A stretch of DNA of 9,973 nt from Nitrosotalea sp. (lineage in GTDB: Archaea; Thermoproteota; Nitrososphaeria; Nitrososphaerales; Nitrosopumilaceae): assembly GCA_023252335.1 (NCBI GenBank), contig JAJPEA010000066.1, forward strand, positions 1 through 9,973. Reading direction: 5' to 3'. The notes under the pieces were generated by a model. It was not told the DNA's origin, did not search any database, and was given only the letters and a program-made list of their open reading frames with translations. The translations under genes were made by a program, and so were the position numbers. Shown in pieces: positions 1-6,147 of this stretch. Position 1 is the stretch's first letter, and the number at the start of each line of letters is the position of its first letter.

Positions 1-1140
1 CCGTCAAGCAGCGGCGGGTCCCCTATCACCGGATACAAGATATACAGGTCTACCATCTCTGGCGCAGAAACTCTACTAGCACAGACTGGAACCGTACCGT
101 CATACAGTGATACCACAGTAACCAACGGTCAGGCATACTTTTACAAGGTAACGGCAGTAAACTCGATAGGAGAATCAACACAGTCAAACGAGGCAAGCGC
201 CACACCGATTAGTACTACGACTGTTCCATCAGCACCTCTAAACCTGTTTGCAAACGCAATCTCGTCATCTCAGATCAACCTGTCCTGGTCCGTACCTGCT
301 AGCAACGGCGGCTCGACCATAACTGGATACAAGATAGAGAGATCTACTGACAATGGTTCCACATGGTCCACGATTGCAGTCATGTCTGCAGCAACAACAT
401 ACTCTGACACCGGACTGTCGCCAAGCATAACGTACACCTACCGCGTCTCTGCAACAAACTCGGCAGGAACCAGCCCGCCGTCAAACACTGCGTCTGCAAC
501 TACGCAGGCAGCAGGAGGCTCGTCAAGTATTGCCCTAAACAATGTCCAGTCAACCTCCGGCGTGGCAACATTATCGTCATCAGATCAGGTCACGCTTTCC
601 AATTTCAATGTCGGAACCGGCAGCAACAAGCTGCTTGTAGTTGGCATTAGCGCAAACGCCCATGACGCCGCATCAGTAACATTTGGCGGAGTGCCGCTGG
701 CAAGAATAGCCCACTCGTTTGTAAACAACGATGCAGAATTCTGGTATCTTGCAGATCCTGCTGGGACAGGAGACATTGTGGTTACTATGAATGGCCCTAC
801 ACACGCCGTAGTCGGCGCATATTCATTATCGGGGGTAAACCAGACCATCCCAATACCTGTTCATGCTGTTTCACGCAACGCGACATTTAGCAGCCCAAGT
901 GTCTCAATCACCACTACGTCTCCAAACTCATGGGTCCTTGACCTGCCATCAATATACGGCAGCTCTACACTTGGCTTGCCGACCTGTACGCAGCAGTGGG
1001 ATACCAACATGCCAGATTTCATCACCGGCGCATCAAGCTCTGTGTTGGTGCCCACACCAGGAACGGTGACATGTAGTTGGACTGCATCAAGCGGTGAACA
1101 GTGGGATGATGCTGCAGTCGAGATAAACCCTGCCGGATAA
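1..1140 (+). CDS. Secreted/surface fibronectin type III repeat protein, 3' part (5' end outside window)
   Basis: The frame is open from the first base to a TAA at 1138-1140, giving 379 visible residues; the true start lies upstream. Residues 1-70 are the end of one FN3 unit (GYKIYRST, then FYKVTAVNSIG), and residues about 76-168 are a complete second FN3 unit with the typical LSW strand, GYKIERS and YRVSATNSAG. A Gly/Ser hinge leads to a beta-rich domain at about 177-378 with two cysteines (329 and 358), which may form a disulfide. The same domain recurs in the next gene at well over half identity. There is no C-terminal membrane anchor or sorting signal. FN3 proteins of this kind in archaea are usually extracellular and adhesive or structural; that role is inferred. 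The gene is visibly richer in GC than the rest of the window. No catalytic motif is seen. Confidence 0.85.
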   Translation, partial: PSSSGGSPITGYKIYRSTISGAETLLAQTGTVPSYSDTTVTNGQAYFYKVTAVNSIGESTQSNEASATPISTTTVPSAPLNLFANAISSSQINLSWSVPASNGGSTITGYKIERSTDNGSTWSTIAVMSAATTYSDTGLSPSITYTYRVSATNSAGTSPPSNTASATTQAAGGSSSIALNNVQSTSGVATLSSSDQVTLSNFNVGTGSNKLLVVGISANAHDAASVTFGGVPLARIAHSFVNNDAEFWYLADPAGTGDIVVTMNGPTHAVVGAYSLSGVNQTIPIPVHAVSRNATFSSPSVSITTTSPNSWVLDLPSIYGSSTLGLPTCTQQWDTNMPDFITGASSSVLVPTPGTVTCSWTASSGEQWDDAAVEINPAG

Positions 1141-1151
1141 TTCTCAATAAA

Positions 1152-1240
1152 GGGAGTTGTTTCCTCATGGATTGATCAAGCGTAAATGTATTGAATCGTC
1201 AACCAGAGTAACAACATATTATTTTCAATCACAAGTCTGA
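1152..1240 (+). pseudogene. Decayed fragment related to the 71-codon ORF at 2701-2916
   Basis: Bases 1172-1208 match the reverse complement of 2850-2886 at 35 of 37 positions, with an identical run of 26 bases. Weaker similarity continues left to a GGGAG at 1152, across a one-base length difference that shifts the frame. The readable frame gives GLIKRKCIESSTR and then diverges to a TGA at 1238-1240; a TAA at 1148-1150 closes it upstream, so there is no intact gene. The fragment sits just after the stop of the FN3 gene. It is either a remnant of a small gene copied together with the paralogous domain upstream, or a short non-coding repeat that happens to be readable. The remaining intergenic DNA to 1300 shows nothing else I recognise. 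Confidence 0.5.
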
Positions 1241-1306
1241 TGGTAAAAAAATGCTAGATCAAACTCTCTAACAGTAATAATGTAACAGAACAATCTTAGC
1301 ATAATG

Positions 1307-1314
1307 AAATATGT
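1307..1314 (+). promoter_or_regulatory. Probable archaeal TATA box for the gene starting at 1336
   Basis: The A/T octamer AAATATGT is centred about 25 bases before the TTG start at 1336. This is the spacing expected for an archaeal promoter that makes a leaderless or nearly leaderless mRNA. No Shine-Dalgarno-like sequence precedes the TTG, which agrees with this. The match to consensus is only moderate in AT-rich intergenic DNA. Confidence 0.4.
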
Positions 1315-1335
1315 AATCACAAACAATGATAATCG

Positions 1336-2679
1336 TTGGATAAATTCAACAGTGTAACTTTCAATAGATTTTGGATATTCTCACTTACTATATTATTGCT
1401 AGGTGGCATGCCTGCCATGTCTGCCTTTGCACAGTTGACAACACCTAGTACCTCCTTGGGTGGGGCTGATCCGGTATCCGGTACTGTAAGCAGCGTAACA
1501 GGCGCAGTGAGTACTGCGCTCCCTATATCTGGCATAGTGAACCAGACTACGAATAGTCTTTTAGAAATAGGCATCGTCCTAAACAATGTCCAGTCAACCT
1601 CTGGCACAACTTCACCATCAAACCAGATCACCATGTCCGACTTTAATACTGGAGTAGGAACCGACAAACTTTTGCTGGTCGGCATAAGTTCAAACAGCAA
1701 CAACGCAGTATCAGTAACATTTGGAGGCGTCTCTCTAAAACAGGCAGTCTTATCGTTTCACAACAATAATGCAGAGTTTTGGTACTTGACAAACCCAAGC
1801 GGCACTGGTGATATTGTAGTTACAATGGCAGGGCAGACGCAGGCAGTGGTTGGAGCATACTCTTTTGCAAATGTAGATCAGGCAAATCCAATGCCTTCCA
1901 CTCATACTAGCTACAACACTGCTCCAAGCAGTCCCTCGATAACAGTTACCACCAACTTTCCGGGCGACTGGGTAATTGATCTTCCATCGATCTGGGGAGG
2001 TGTAATTCTTGATGCTCCTACTTGTACGCAAGAATGGAACAACAACGTACCTGATGCTATCACTGGTGCATCAAGCTCACGGATGGTAGCATATAATGCG
2101 ATGGTAACCTGTGGTTGGACTGCAAGTGGAGGAGGAGATATGTGGGATGATGTTGCAGTGGAGCTCAAGCCATCAGGGGCTACAATATTTGGAATATTAG
2201 GAGGGTCTGGTTCTACATCAGGCTCAGGTAGTAATTCTACATCCGGTTCAGGCAGCAACTCTACATCAGGCTCTGGTAGCAACTCTACATCAGGTTCAGG
2301 AGGGTCTACAAGCTCTACTGGGATAACTGTATTTGCACATAGGATTCCTGCAAGCTATTGGGATCCATGCTTTGCAGCTACATGTGACCAAGGAACTGGT
2401 CCGGGTGTTACAATGTGGATTGCATTGTACAACTCTACTGGAGGGTACATCGAGGGCGGCTTTGCAGACGAGCATGGATACACATTTCCAAACCTCAACC
2501 CATCTGCTACCTACTATGTCTATCCAACCGACTGTGACAACTGCCATGGTTCTCCGCATGACGTGGTATTCCAGTACTGGGGAGATAATCACAGCAGTCA
2601 AAGACCAAGGGCTGCAACTGTAGGACAAGATCTGCATGCCTGGTATTCGTGTACAAACAGCTGTGCTGATGGTCCATAA
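1336..2679 (+). CDS. Secreted modular protein with duplicated surface domain, Ser/Gly/Asn linker and Cys-rich C-terminal domain
   Basis: This 447-residue protein is paralogous in part to the gene before it. Residues 1-32 look like a Sec signal peptide: a basic start, a hydrophobic stretch (FWIFSLTILLL) and a likely cleavage after AFA at 32. A Thr/Ser-rich spacer leads to the duplicated domain at about 79-281 with cysteines 230 and 259, matching the Cys pair of the upstream gene. Residues about 289-327 are a flexible repeat linker. Residues about 329-447 form a second domain with six cysteines (345, 350, 400, 403, 439, 443), including CDNCH. I have the impression of similar C-terminal domains in other thaumarchaeal exported proteins, but no function is known to me. 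The start is TTG at 1336; stop codons just upstream (TGA 1327, TAA 1330) exclude an earlier one, and the signal peptide supports it. A surface or extracellular role is inferred. Confidence 0.85.
   Translation: MDKFNSVTFNRFWIFSLTILLLGGMPAMSAFAQLTTPSTSLGGADPVSGTVSSVTGAVSTALPISGIVNQTTNSLLEIGIVLNNVQSTSGTTSPSNQITMSDFNTGVGTDKLLLVGISSNSNNAVSVTFGGVSLKQAVLSFHNNNAEFWYLTNPSGTGDIVVTMAGQTQAVVGAYSFANVDQANPMPSTHTSYNTAPSSPSITVTTNFPGDWVIDLPSIWGGVILDAPTCTQEWNNNVPDAITGASSSRMVAYNAMVTCGWTASGGGDMWDDVAVELKPSGATIFGILGGSGSTSGSGSNSTSGSGSNSTSGSGSNSTSGSGGSTSSTGITVFAHRIPASYWDPCFAATCDQGTGPGVTMWIALYNSTGGYIEGGFADEHGYTFPNLNPSATYYVYPTDCDNCHGSPHDVVFQYWGDNHSSQRPRAATVGQDLHAWYSCTNSCADGP
2212..2304 (+). repeat. 24-bp in-frame tandem repeat encoding a Ser/Thr/Gly/Asn linker
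   Basis: Nearly four copies of a 24-base unit begin at 2212, 2236, 2260 and 2284; the last is shortened to 21 bases. Each starts TCTACATC and encodes STSGSGSN. Copies differ mainly at third codon positions, so the peptide is better conserved than the DNA. The repeat lies between the duplicated domain and the Cys-rich C-terminal domain and forms a flexible linker rich in Asn-Ser-Thr sequons, which are possible N-glycosylation sites in an archaeal exported protein. Copy number could vary between strains by slippage. Confidence 0.9.
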
Positions 2680-2700
2680 ACCAAGTGAATAGTCAGCACT

Positions 2701-2916
2701 TCAATGATGGTACTTTATAATTACAAAAACAGGAAATTGCAGTGGTAAGACATTGGAATCATCATACGAGTCATTTCCATTTTTTATGGTTTTAATTACT
2801 CTGAATCCTTTTTTAGAAACTGAAATCCAATTTTCAGATGCTATCACTCCTTTGGTTGATGATTCAATACATTTACGCTTGATCAACTTATAAGAGACAG
2901 CTCCCGAATTCGACAT
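2701..2916 (-). CDS. Possible small protein of unknown function, 71 aa
   Basis: The frame starts with ATG at 2916-2914 and ends just after the 3' end of the convergent secreted-protein gene. The product is basic and soluble-looking, with the segment YKLIKRKCIESSTKG and then a run that could form beta strands (WISVSKKGFRVIKTI); there is no signal peptide or membrane segment. I do not recognise the family. Support for a real gene is the second, decayed copy of its N-terminal part at 1152-1208, in which the 37-bp core differs by one silent change and one conservative Lys/Arg change. Against it, the start lies only six bases from the divergent gene at 2923, and no clear promoter is visible upstream beyond an A/T run touching the ATG. 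It could instead be a non-coding repeat. Confidence 0.4.
   Translation of the reverse strand: MSNSGAVSYKLIKRKCIESSTKGVIASENWISVSKKGFRVIKTIKNGNDSYDDSNVLPLQFPVFVIIKYHH
2850..2905 (-). repeat. Distal copy of an inverted repeat flanking the gene at 1336-2679
   Basis: Read on the minus strand, bases 2886-2850 repeat bases 1172-1208 at 35 of 37 positions; looser similarity continues to 2905 (matching 1152). The two copies are inverted relative to each other and enclose about 1.6 kb containing the secreted-protein gene. No terminal inverted repeats, target-site duplication or transposase were found at either copy. Confidence 0.75.
2887..2894 (+). promoter_or_regulatory. Probable TATA box for the KH-protein/aspS operon
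   Basis: CTTATAAG is centred about 32 bases before the ATG at 2923, close to the distance expected for transcription starting at or just before that ATG. This favours the ATG at 2923 over the in-frame ATG at 2986, which has no comparable box upstream. The box lies inside the inverted-repeat copy and inside the 71-codon minus-strand frame; the other repeat copy does not keep it. Confidence 0.5.
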
Positions 2917-2922
2917 TTTTAA

Positions 2923-3465
2923 ATGAACCTAGTCGTAGAGGAAAAATCGATTTCCTTGAGGACTCCAATTTGTAACTTTGATGCAATGAATGGTATATTG
3001 TGCCCTCAATGTGAATCAAAATTAGACCAGGGTACACTAACCAAGGCAGATGTTGACGCGTCAATAAAACTGGTAAAACTTTCGCAAAAAATACCTCCAA
3101 TAGACAAGTTCACACTAGTTTCATGCAGGCAATCTCATGAGAATTATGTCTTGTATCTTAGCAGCCAGGATATCATGACAATTAGACAGAGTAGGGAACT
3201 TTACAGGATACTTCAAGGTGAATTTGATGGAAAGATTTGGCTTGTTCACCAAGACTCGGACGACAAGAAACTCATAGAAGATGTGTTTTTCCCAATCAAA
3301 ATACTTGGCATAAATCAAGTCTGGGCTCCAGGGGGTCTGAAAAAAACCAAAGTCATTGTATCGGGAAAAAAGACACCGCGTTTTCCAATAGATGTTGACA
3401 AGGTAATTGCAATAGTCCACGATCTTCGAAAGATAGAACTAGTAGTGGAATTTGAAAGAAAGTAG
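2923..3465 (+). CDS. NusA-like archaeal protein with CPxC knuckle and degenerate KH domain
   Basis: The product has 180 residues. Residues 22-40 contain MNGILCPQCESKLDQG, a single CPxC zinc-knuckle-like motif. A helical segment follows (about 41-57), then a region resembling archaeal KH/NusA-like proteins: beta strand (63-68), strand and helix (about 75-98), KIWLV (104-108), LIEDVFFPIKILGIN (117-131) and a C-terminal part with GKKTPRFPIDVDK. The order LCPxC, then LIEDLxxP..xxLGIN, recalls a conserved archaeal family annotated as KH-domain or NusA-like (from memory). The usual GxxG RNA-binding loop is not visible; the position holds IRQSREL, so RNA contact by a classic KH loop is doubtful. The start could also be ATG 2986 (159 aa), which fits homologues beginning near the CPxC; the TATA box favours 2923. 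Only eight bases separate its stop from aspS, implying cotranscription and a role near translation or transcription. Confidence 0.8.
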   Translation: MNLVVEEKSISLRTPICNFDAMNGILCPQCESKLDQGTLTKADVDASIKLVKLSQKIPPIDKFTLVSCRQSHENYVLYLSSQDIMTIRQSRELYRILQGEFDGKIWLVHQDSDDKKLIEDVFFPIKILGINQVWAPGGLKKTKVIVSGKKTPRFPIDVDKVIAIVHDLRKIELVVEFERK

Positions 3466-3473
3466 TTGATTTG

Positions 3474-4763
3474 ATGGACATAAAAAAAACTCATGACATT
3501 GCCGCACTTGGTCCTTCCATGAAAGGACAAAAAGTTGTGGTCGGAGGATGGGTGGAAGACTTGCGTGAGCTTGGAAAACTAACTTTTCTTACTTTACGAG
3601 ATGTAACTGGAGTATCACAGATTGTTGTTGCAGGTCCTGAAAACTTGCAACAAGTAAAAGATCTTACAAGACAAAGTGTGGTACTAATAACTGGCGCAGT
3701 ACAAGAATCTAAGGCAAGAGATTTTGCATATGAAATTAAAGCTGAAAAAGTTGAGATTCTATCAAGAGCAGTTCATCCATTACCAATTGATCCGTTGGGT
3801 AGACTGGAAAGTGGAATAGATAATAGACTAAATGCAAGAGCACTTGATCTTCGCAATCAAAAAACTGCTTCAATATTTAAAATTCGACACCACGTTCTTC
3901 TTTGCATCCGTAAAGTGCTAACCGAACGTGGATTTCTTGAAGTGAACACTCCGAAAATTATTGGTAGTGCAAGTGAGGGTGGTGCGAATTTATTTTCTTT
4001 GAAATATTTTGACAAGCAAGCATATCTTGCACAGAGTCCACAACTTTACAAGGAACAATTGACACTAGGTCTTGAAAGAATATTTGAGATCTCATCATTT
4101 TATCGAGCAGAAAAATCTCACACTGTGAGACACTTGACAGAGTTCACAAGTGTTGACATTGAATCTGCATTTATGGATTATACTGATGTCATGGAAATTC
4201 TAGAACATCTGGTAGTCTCTGTCTTTGAACATGTGGAAAAGACATGCACCCAAGAACAAAAGAACCTGGGTGTGGAAATTAAAAAACCAAATGTGCCATT
4301 TGAGAGGGTTACATACAAGCAAGCCATTGAAGAACTTGGAAAACAAGGGCTTGCTCTTTCATTTGGGGATGACTTGCTTGACTCACACCTGAGAAAACTA
4401 GGCGAAATTCATCCTGGATTTTACTTTTTAACTGAATGGCCGCTCAAACTAAAGCCGTTTTATATACATGAAAAAGACGACGACCCTGAAGTTTCAAAGT
4501 CATTTGATCTCCAGCATGGTTACCTTGAATTGTCATCAGGTGGCAGAAGGCTACACGACCCAGCCAAGATCAAGGCACGACTGGCAGAGCAGGGTCTTGA
4601 CCCGGTACAATTTGAAGACCACTTGCGTGCATTTGAATGGGGCATGCCTCCTCACTCTGGATGGGGATTGGGACTAGATAGGCTGATGACAGTACTTGCA
4701 CAAATTGACAATGTAAGAGAGGTAGTCTTGTATCCTCGTGACCCAGAACGGTTATTTCCATAA
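3474..4763 (+). CDS. aspS: Aspartate--tRNA ligase, archaeal type (possibly Asp/Asn non-discriminating)
   Basis: This cytoplasmic class IIb aminoacyl-tRNA synthetase charges tRNA-Asp with aspartate using ATP. From ATG 3474 it has 429 residues, close to the usual archaeal length of about 430-440 and without the bacterial insertion domain. Residues about 19-105 are the OB-fold anticodon-binding domain (VVVGGWVEDLRELG). The catalytic core shows motif 1 (GFLEVNTPKII, 153-163), the flipping-loop region SEGGANLF, the Asp-site QSPQLYKE (187-194), motif 2 (YRAEKSHTVRHLTEF, 210-224), SSGGRR (354-359) and motif 3 (GMPPHSGWGLGLDRL, 390-404). A TTG at 3471 would add one Met; ATG 3474 is preferred. If the organism lacks AsnRS, the enzyme may also form Asp-tRNA-Asn for amidation by GatCAB; the anticodon-loop residues do not settle this. 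It is probably cotranscribed with the preceding KH gene. Confidence 0.96.
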   Translation: MDIKKTHDIAALGPSMKGQKVVVGGWVEDLRELGKLTFLTLRDVTGVSQIVVAGPENLQQVKDLTRQSVVLITGAVQESKARDFAYEIKAEKVEILSRAVHPLPIDPLGRLESGIDNRLNARALDLRNQKTASIFKIRHHVLLCIRKVLTERGFLEVNTPKIIGSASEGGANLFSLKYFDKQAYLAQSPQLYKEQLTLGLERIFEISSFYRAEKSHTVRHLTEFTSVDIESAFMDYTDVMEILEHLVVSVFEHVEKTCTQEQKNLGVEIKKPNVPFERVTYKQAIEELGKQGLALSFGDDLLDSHLRKLGEIHPGFYFLTEWPLKLKPFYIHEKDDDPEVSKSFDLQHGYLELSSGGRRLHDPAKIKARLAEQGLDPVQFEDHLRAFEWGMPPHSGWGLGLDRLMTVLAQIDNVREVVLYPRDPERLFP

Positions 4764-4767
4764 AAAG

Positions 4768-4775
4768 ATAAATTT
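4768..4775 (+). promoter_or_regulatory. Probable TATA box for the zinc-finger membrane protein gene
   Basis: ATAAATTT lies just after the aspS stop and is centred about 26 bases before the GTG start at 4797. This spacing fits a leaderless archaeal transcript, and the lack of a Shine-Dalgarno sequence before the GTG agrees. The gene may therefore be transcribed separately from aspS, although read-through from aspS is also possible. Confidence 0.45.
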
Positions 4776-4796
4776 TGAGAAAATACACGATAACTT

Positions 4797-5138
4797 GTGC
4801 GACAGTGCGATTTCTGCGGTTCAGAGTTTGGAGATAGAACCTGTTACTTTTGCGACAAGCATTGCTGCACTTCGTGTATGACTGATGATAGGACTAGATG
4901 CAAGCGTTGTTATGTTGCAAAAAGAAAACTTGGCTGGAGAATTTTCAAGAAAAACAAGGTCTTGCTTGGATTCATTGCATTTGTCTGGGCCTATACTGTA
5001 TTTCCAGTTCCTTTGATAAAGGGAATTGATCCAACCTTTTACTGGATTTCATTTGGGGTTGCAATAATGATAATGATTCCAATCAGTCTTGCCATGTTCT
5101 TTTGGTCAAGAGAACCGCCTGTATCTGATCTCAAGTGA
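4797..5138 (+). CDS. Small membrane protein with N-terminal cysteine-rich zinc-finger domain
   Basis: The 113-residue product begins at GTG 4797. Residues 4-38 carry nine cysteines in paired knuckles (C4/C7, C16/C19, C23-C24/C27, C35/C38), a spacing able to bind two zinc ions in a treble-clef or B-box-like fold. A basic stretch follows (AKRKLGWRIFKKNK, 41-54), then two hydrophobic segments at about 55-76 and 81-103. The likely topology is a cytoplasmic zinc domain held by a two-helix hairpin, with the basic stretch on the inside. I do not recognise a named family or enzyme motif; a role in protein-protein contact at the membrane is a guess. Its TGA overlaps the 3' end of the convergent leuB gene by eight bases. 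The first codon puts Cys4 close to the terminus, as expected if the finger is complete. Confidence 0.8.
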   Translation: MRQCDFCGSEFGDRTCYFCDKHCCTSCMTDDRTRCKRCYVAKRKLGWRIFKKNKVLLGFIAFVWAYTVFPVPLIKGIDPTFYWISFGVAIMIMIPISLAMFFWSREPPVSDLK

Positions 5139-6147
5139 TACGAGATATCACGTTTTGCGTAAATTCTTTTGTACTCTTGTTGCCGCCAATGTCTTTAGTC
5201 TTTATTCCGTCTTTGACAATGCCATAGACTGCGCTCTCTATCTTTCTTGCAACATCTTGGCATGACTTGTCGTTATTTTTTGTTCCAAGCCATTCAAACA
5301 TCATCTTTGCAGACAAGATGAACGAAGATGGGTTGGCAATTTGTTTTCCCGCAATGTCAAAGGCTGCACCATGGACTGGCTCAAACAATGCAAACTTGTT
5401 TCCAATGTTTGCAGCAGGTGCCATCCCTAGTCCACCGACCACTTGAGATGCTTCATCTGATAGAATATCGCCAAACAAATTTGTGGTAACTATGACATCA
5501 AAAGATTCGGGCTGTCTGATGAGATTCATGGCACACGCATCAACATACATGTGCTCAAATGCAATGTTTGGGTAACTCTTTGCTACTTGTTCACAGGTCT
5601 TTGCAAATAGGCCATCTGATTTTCTCATTACGTTTGACTTGTGGACACAGGTGACCTTTCTTTTTCCATTTCGCTGCTCTGCTGTGGCAAACGCATGTCT
5701 TGCAATCCTCTCAGATGCACTCTTTGAAATTGAGCGTAATGCAATGATTGTCTCACCTACCTCAAACTCCATGCCTGTGTATAGATCCTCGGTATTTTCT
5801 CGTACTATGACCATGTCGATATCCTCCTTTAATGCAGGCATGTTTGGATAAGATTTGGCAGGCCTGATGTTTGCATAAAGGTCTAGTAATCTTCGTAATA
5901 CCACGATGACATCTGCTGCACTCTCTCCAACTGGGGCCTTGAGGCATGCATCTGATTTTTTTATCTGCTCTACGGTTTCATCAGGTAATGCCTTGCCAGT
6001 GTTTTTGAGTGCTGCATCTCCTGCTTGTAATTTTGTAACTTCGACTTTGACTCCAAGCTTGTCATTTACTATATCCAGTACATCAATTACTGATTCTGAT
6101 AATTCCGGGCCTATGCCATCTCCTGTGATAAGTGCTATCTTGTACAT
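5131..6147 (-). CDS. leuB: 3-isopropylmalate dehydrogenase (isocitrate/isopropylmalate dehydrogenase family)
   Basis: It oxidatively decarboxylates 3-isopropylmalate to 2-oxoisocaproate, the last step before transamination to leucine. The 338-residue length suits the archaeal family. Visible motifs are GDGIGPE (9-15), the substrate helix VVLRRLLDLYANIRPAK (82-98) with arginines 85/86 and 95, RENTEDLYTG (116-125), catalytic Lys170 in VHKSNVM, Asp203, the metal ligands Asp227 and Asp231 in NLFGDILSDEAS, and the NAD site EPVHGAAFDIAGKQIANP (256-273). Asp264 in that loop suggests NAD rather than NADP. The family also includes isocitrate and homoisocitrate dehydrogenases, and sequence alone does not exclude these; its position directly after leuA makes the leucine role likely. 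The ATG follows the leuA TAA with no gap, so translation is probably coupled. The 3' end overlaps the convergent membrane-protein gene by eight bases. Confidence 0.9.
   Translation of the reverse strand: MYKIALITGDGIGPELSESVIDVLDIVNDKLGVKVEVTKLQAGDAALKNTGKALPDETVEQIKKSDACLKAPVGESAADVIVVLRRLLDLYANIRPAKSYPNMPALKEDIDMVIVRENTEDLYTGMEFEVGETIIALRSISKSASERIARHAFATAEQRNGKRKVTCVHKSNVMRKSDGLFAKTCEQVAKSYPNIAFEHMYVDACAMNLIRQPESFDVIVTTNLFGDILSDEASQVVGGLGMAPAANIGNKFALFEPVHGAAFDIAGKQIANPSSFILSAKMMFEWLGTKNNDKSCQDVARKIESAVYGIVKDGIKTKDIGGNKSTKEFTQNVISRIT

Noticed and set aside
1326..1343. Five-codon ATG frame overlapping the TTG start as a regulatory upstream ORF
   Set aside because: The promoter spacing suggests the transcript begins near 1336, so this ATG may not be transcribed; nothing else supports it.
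1911..2282. A minus-strand frame with a repeated LLPEPDVE peptide
   Set aside because: The peptide repeat is the reverse reading of the 24-bp linker repeat in the real + strand gene.
2536..2550. CXXCH as evidence for a c-type cytochrome
   Set aside because: A single motif in a Cys-rich exported domain, in a lineage reported to lack c-type cytochromes, does not support heme attachment.
2333..2623. A 96-codon + strand frame inside the secreted-protein gene
   Set aside because: It overlaps the Cys-rich domain in another frame, and its residues show no family resemblance.
1152..2905. The inverted repeats as ends of a mobile element
   Set aside because: There is no transposase between them, no target-site duplication, and the repeat ends fade gradually rather than sharply.
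3121..3420. A 99-codon minus-strand frame opposite the KH-protein gene
   Set aside because: It is antisense to a coding gene supported by family motifs and by operon position.
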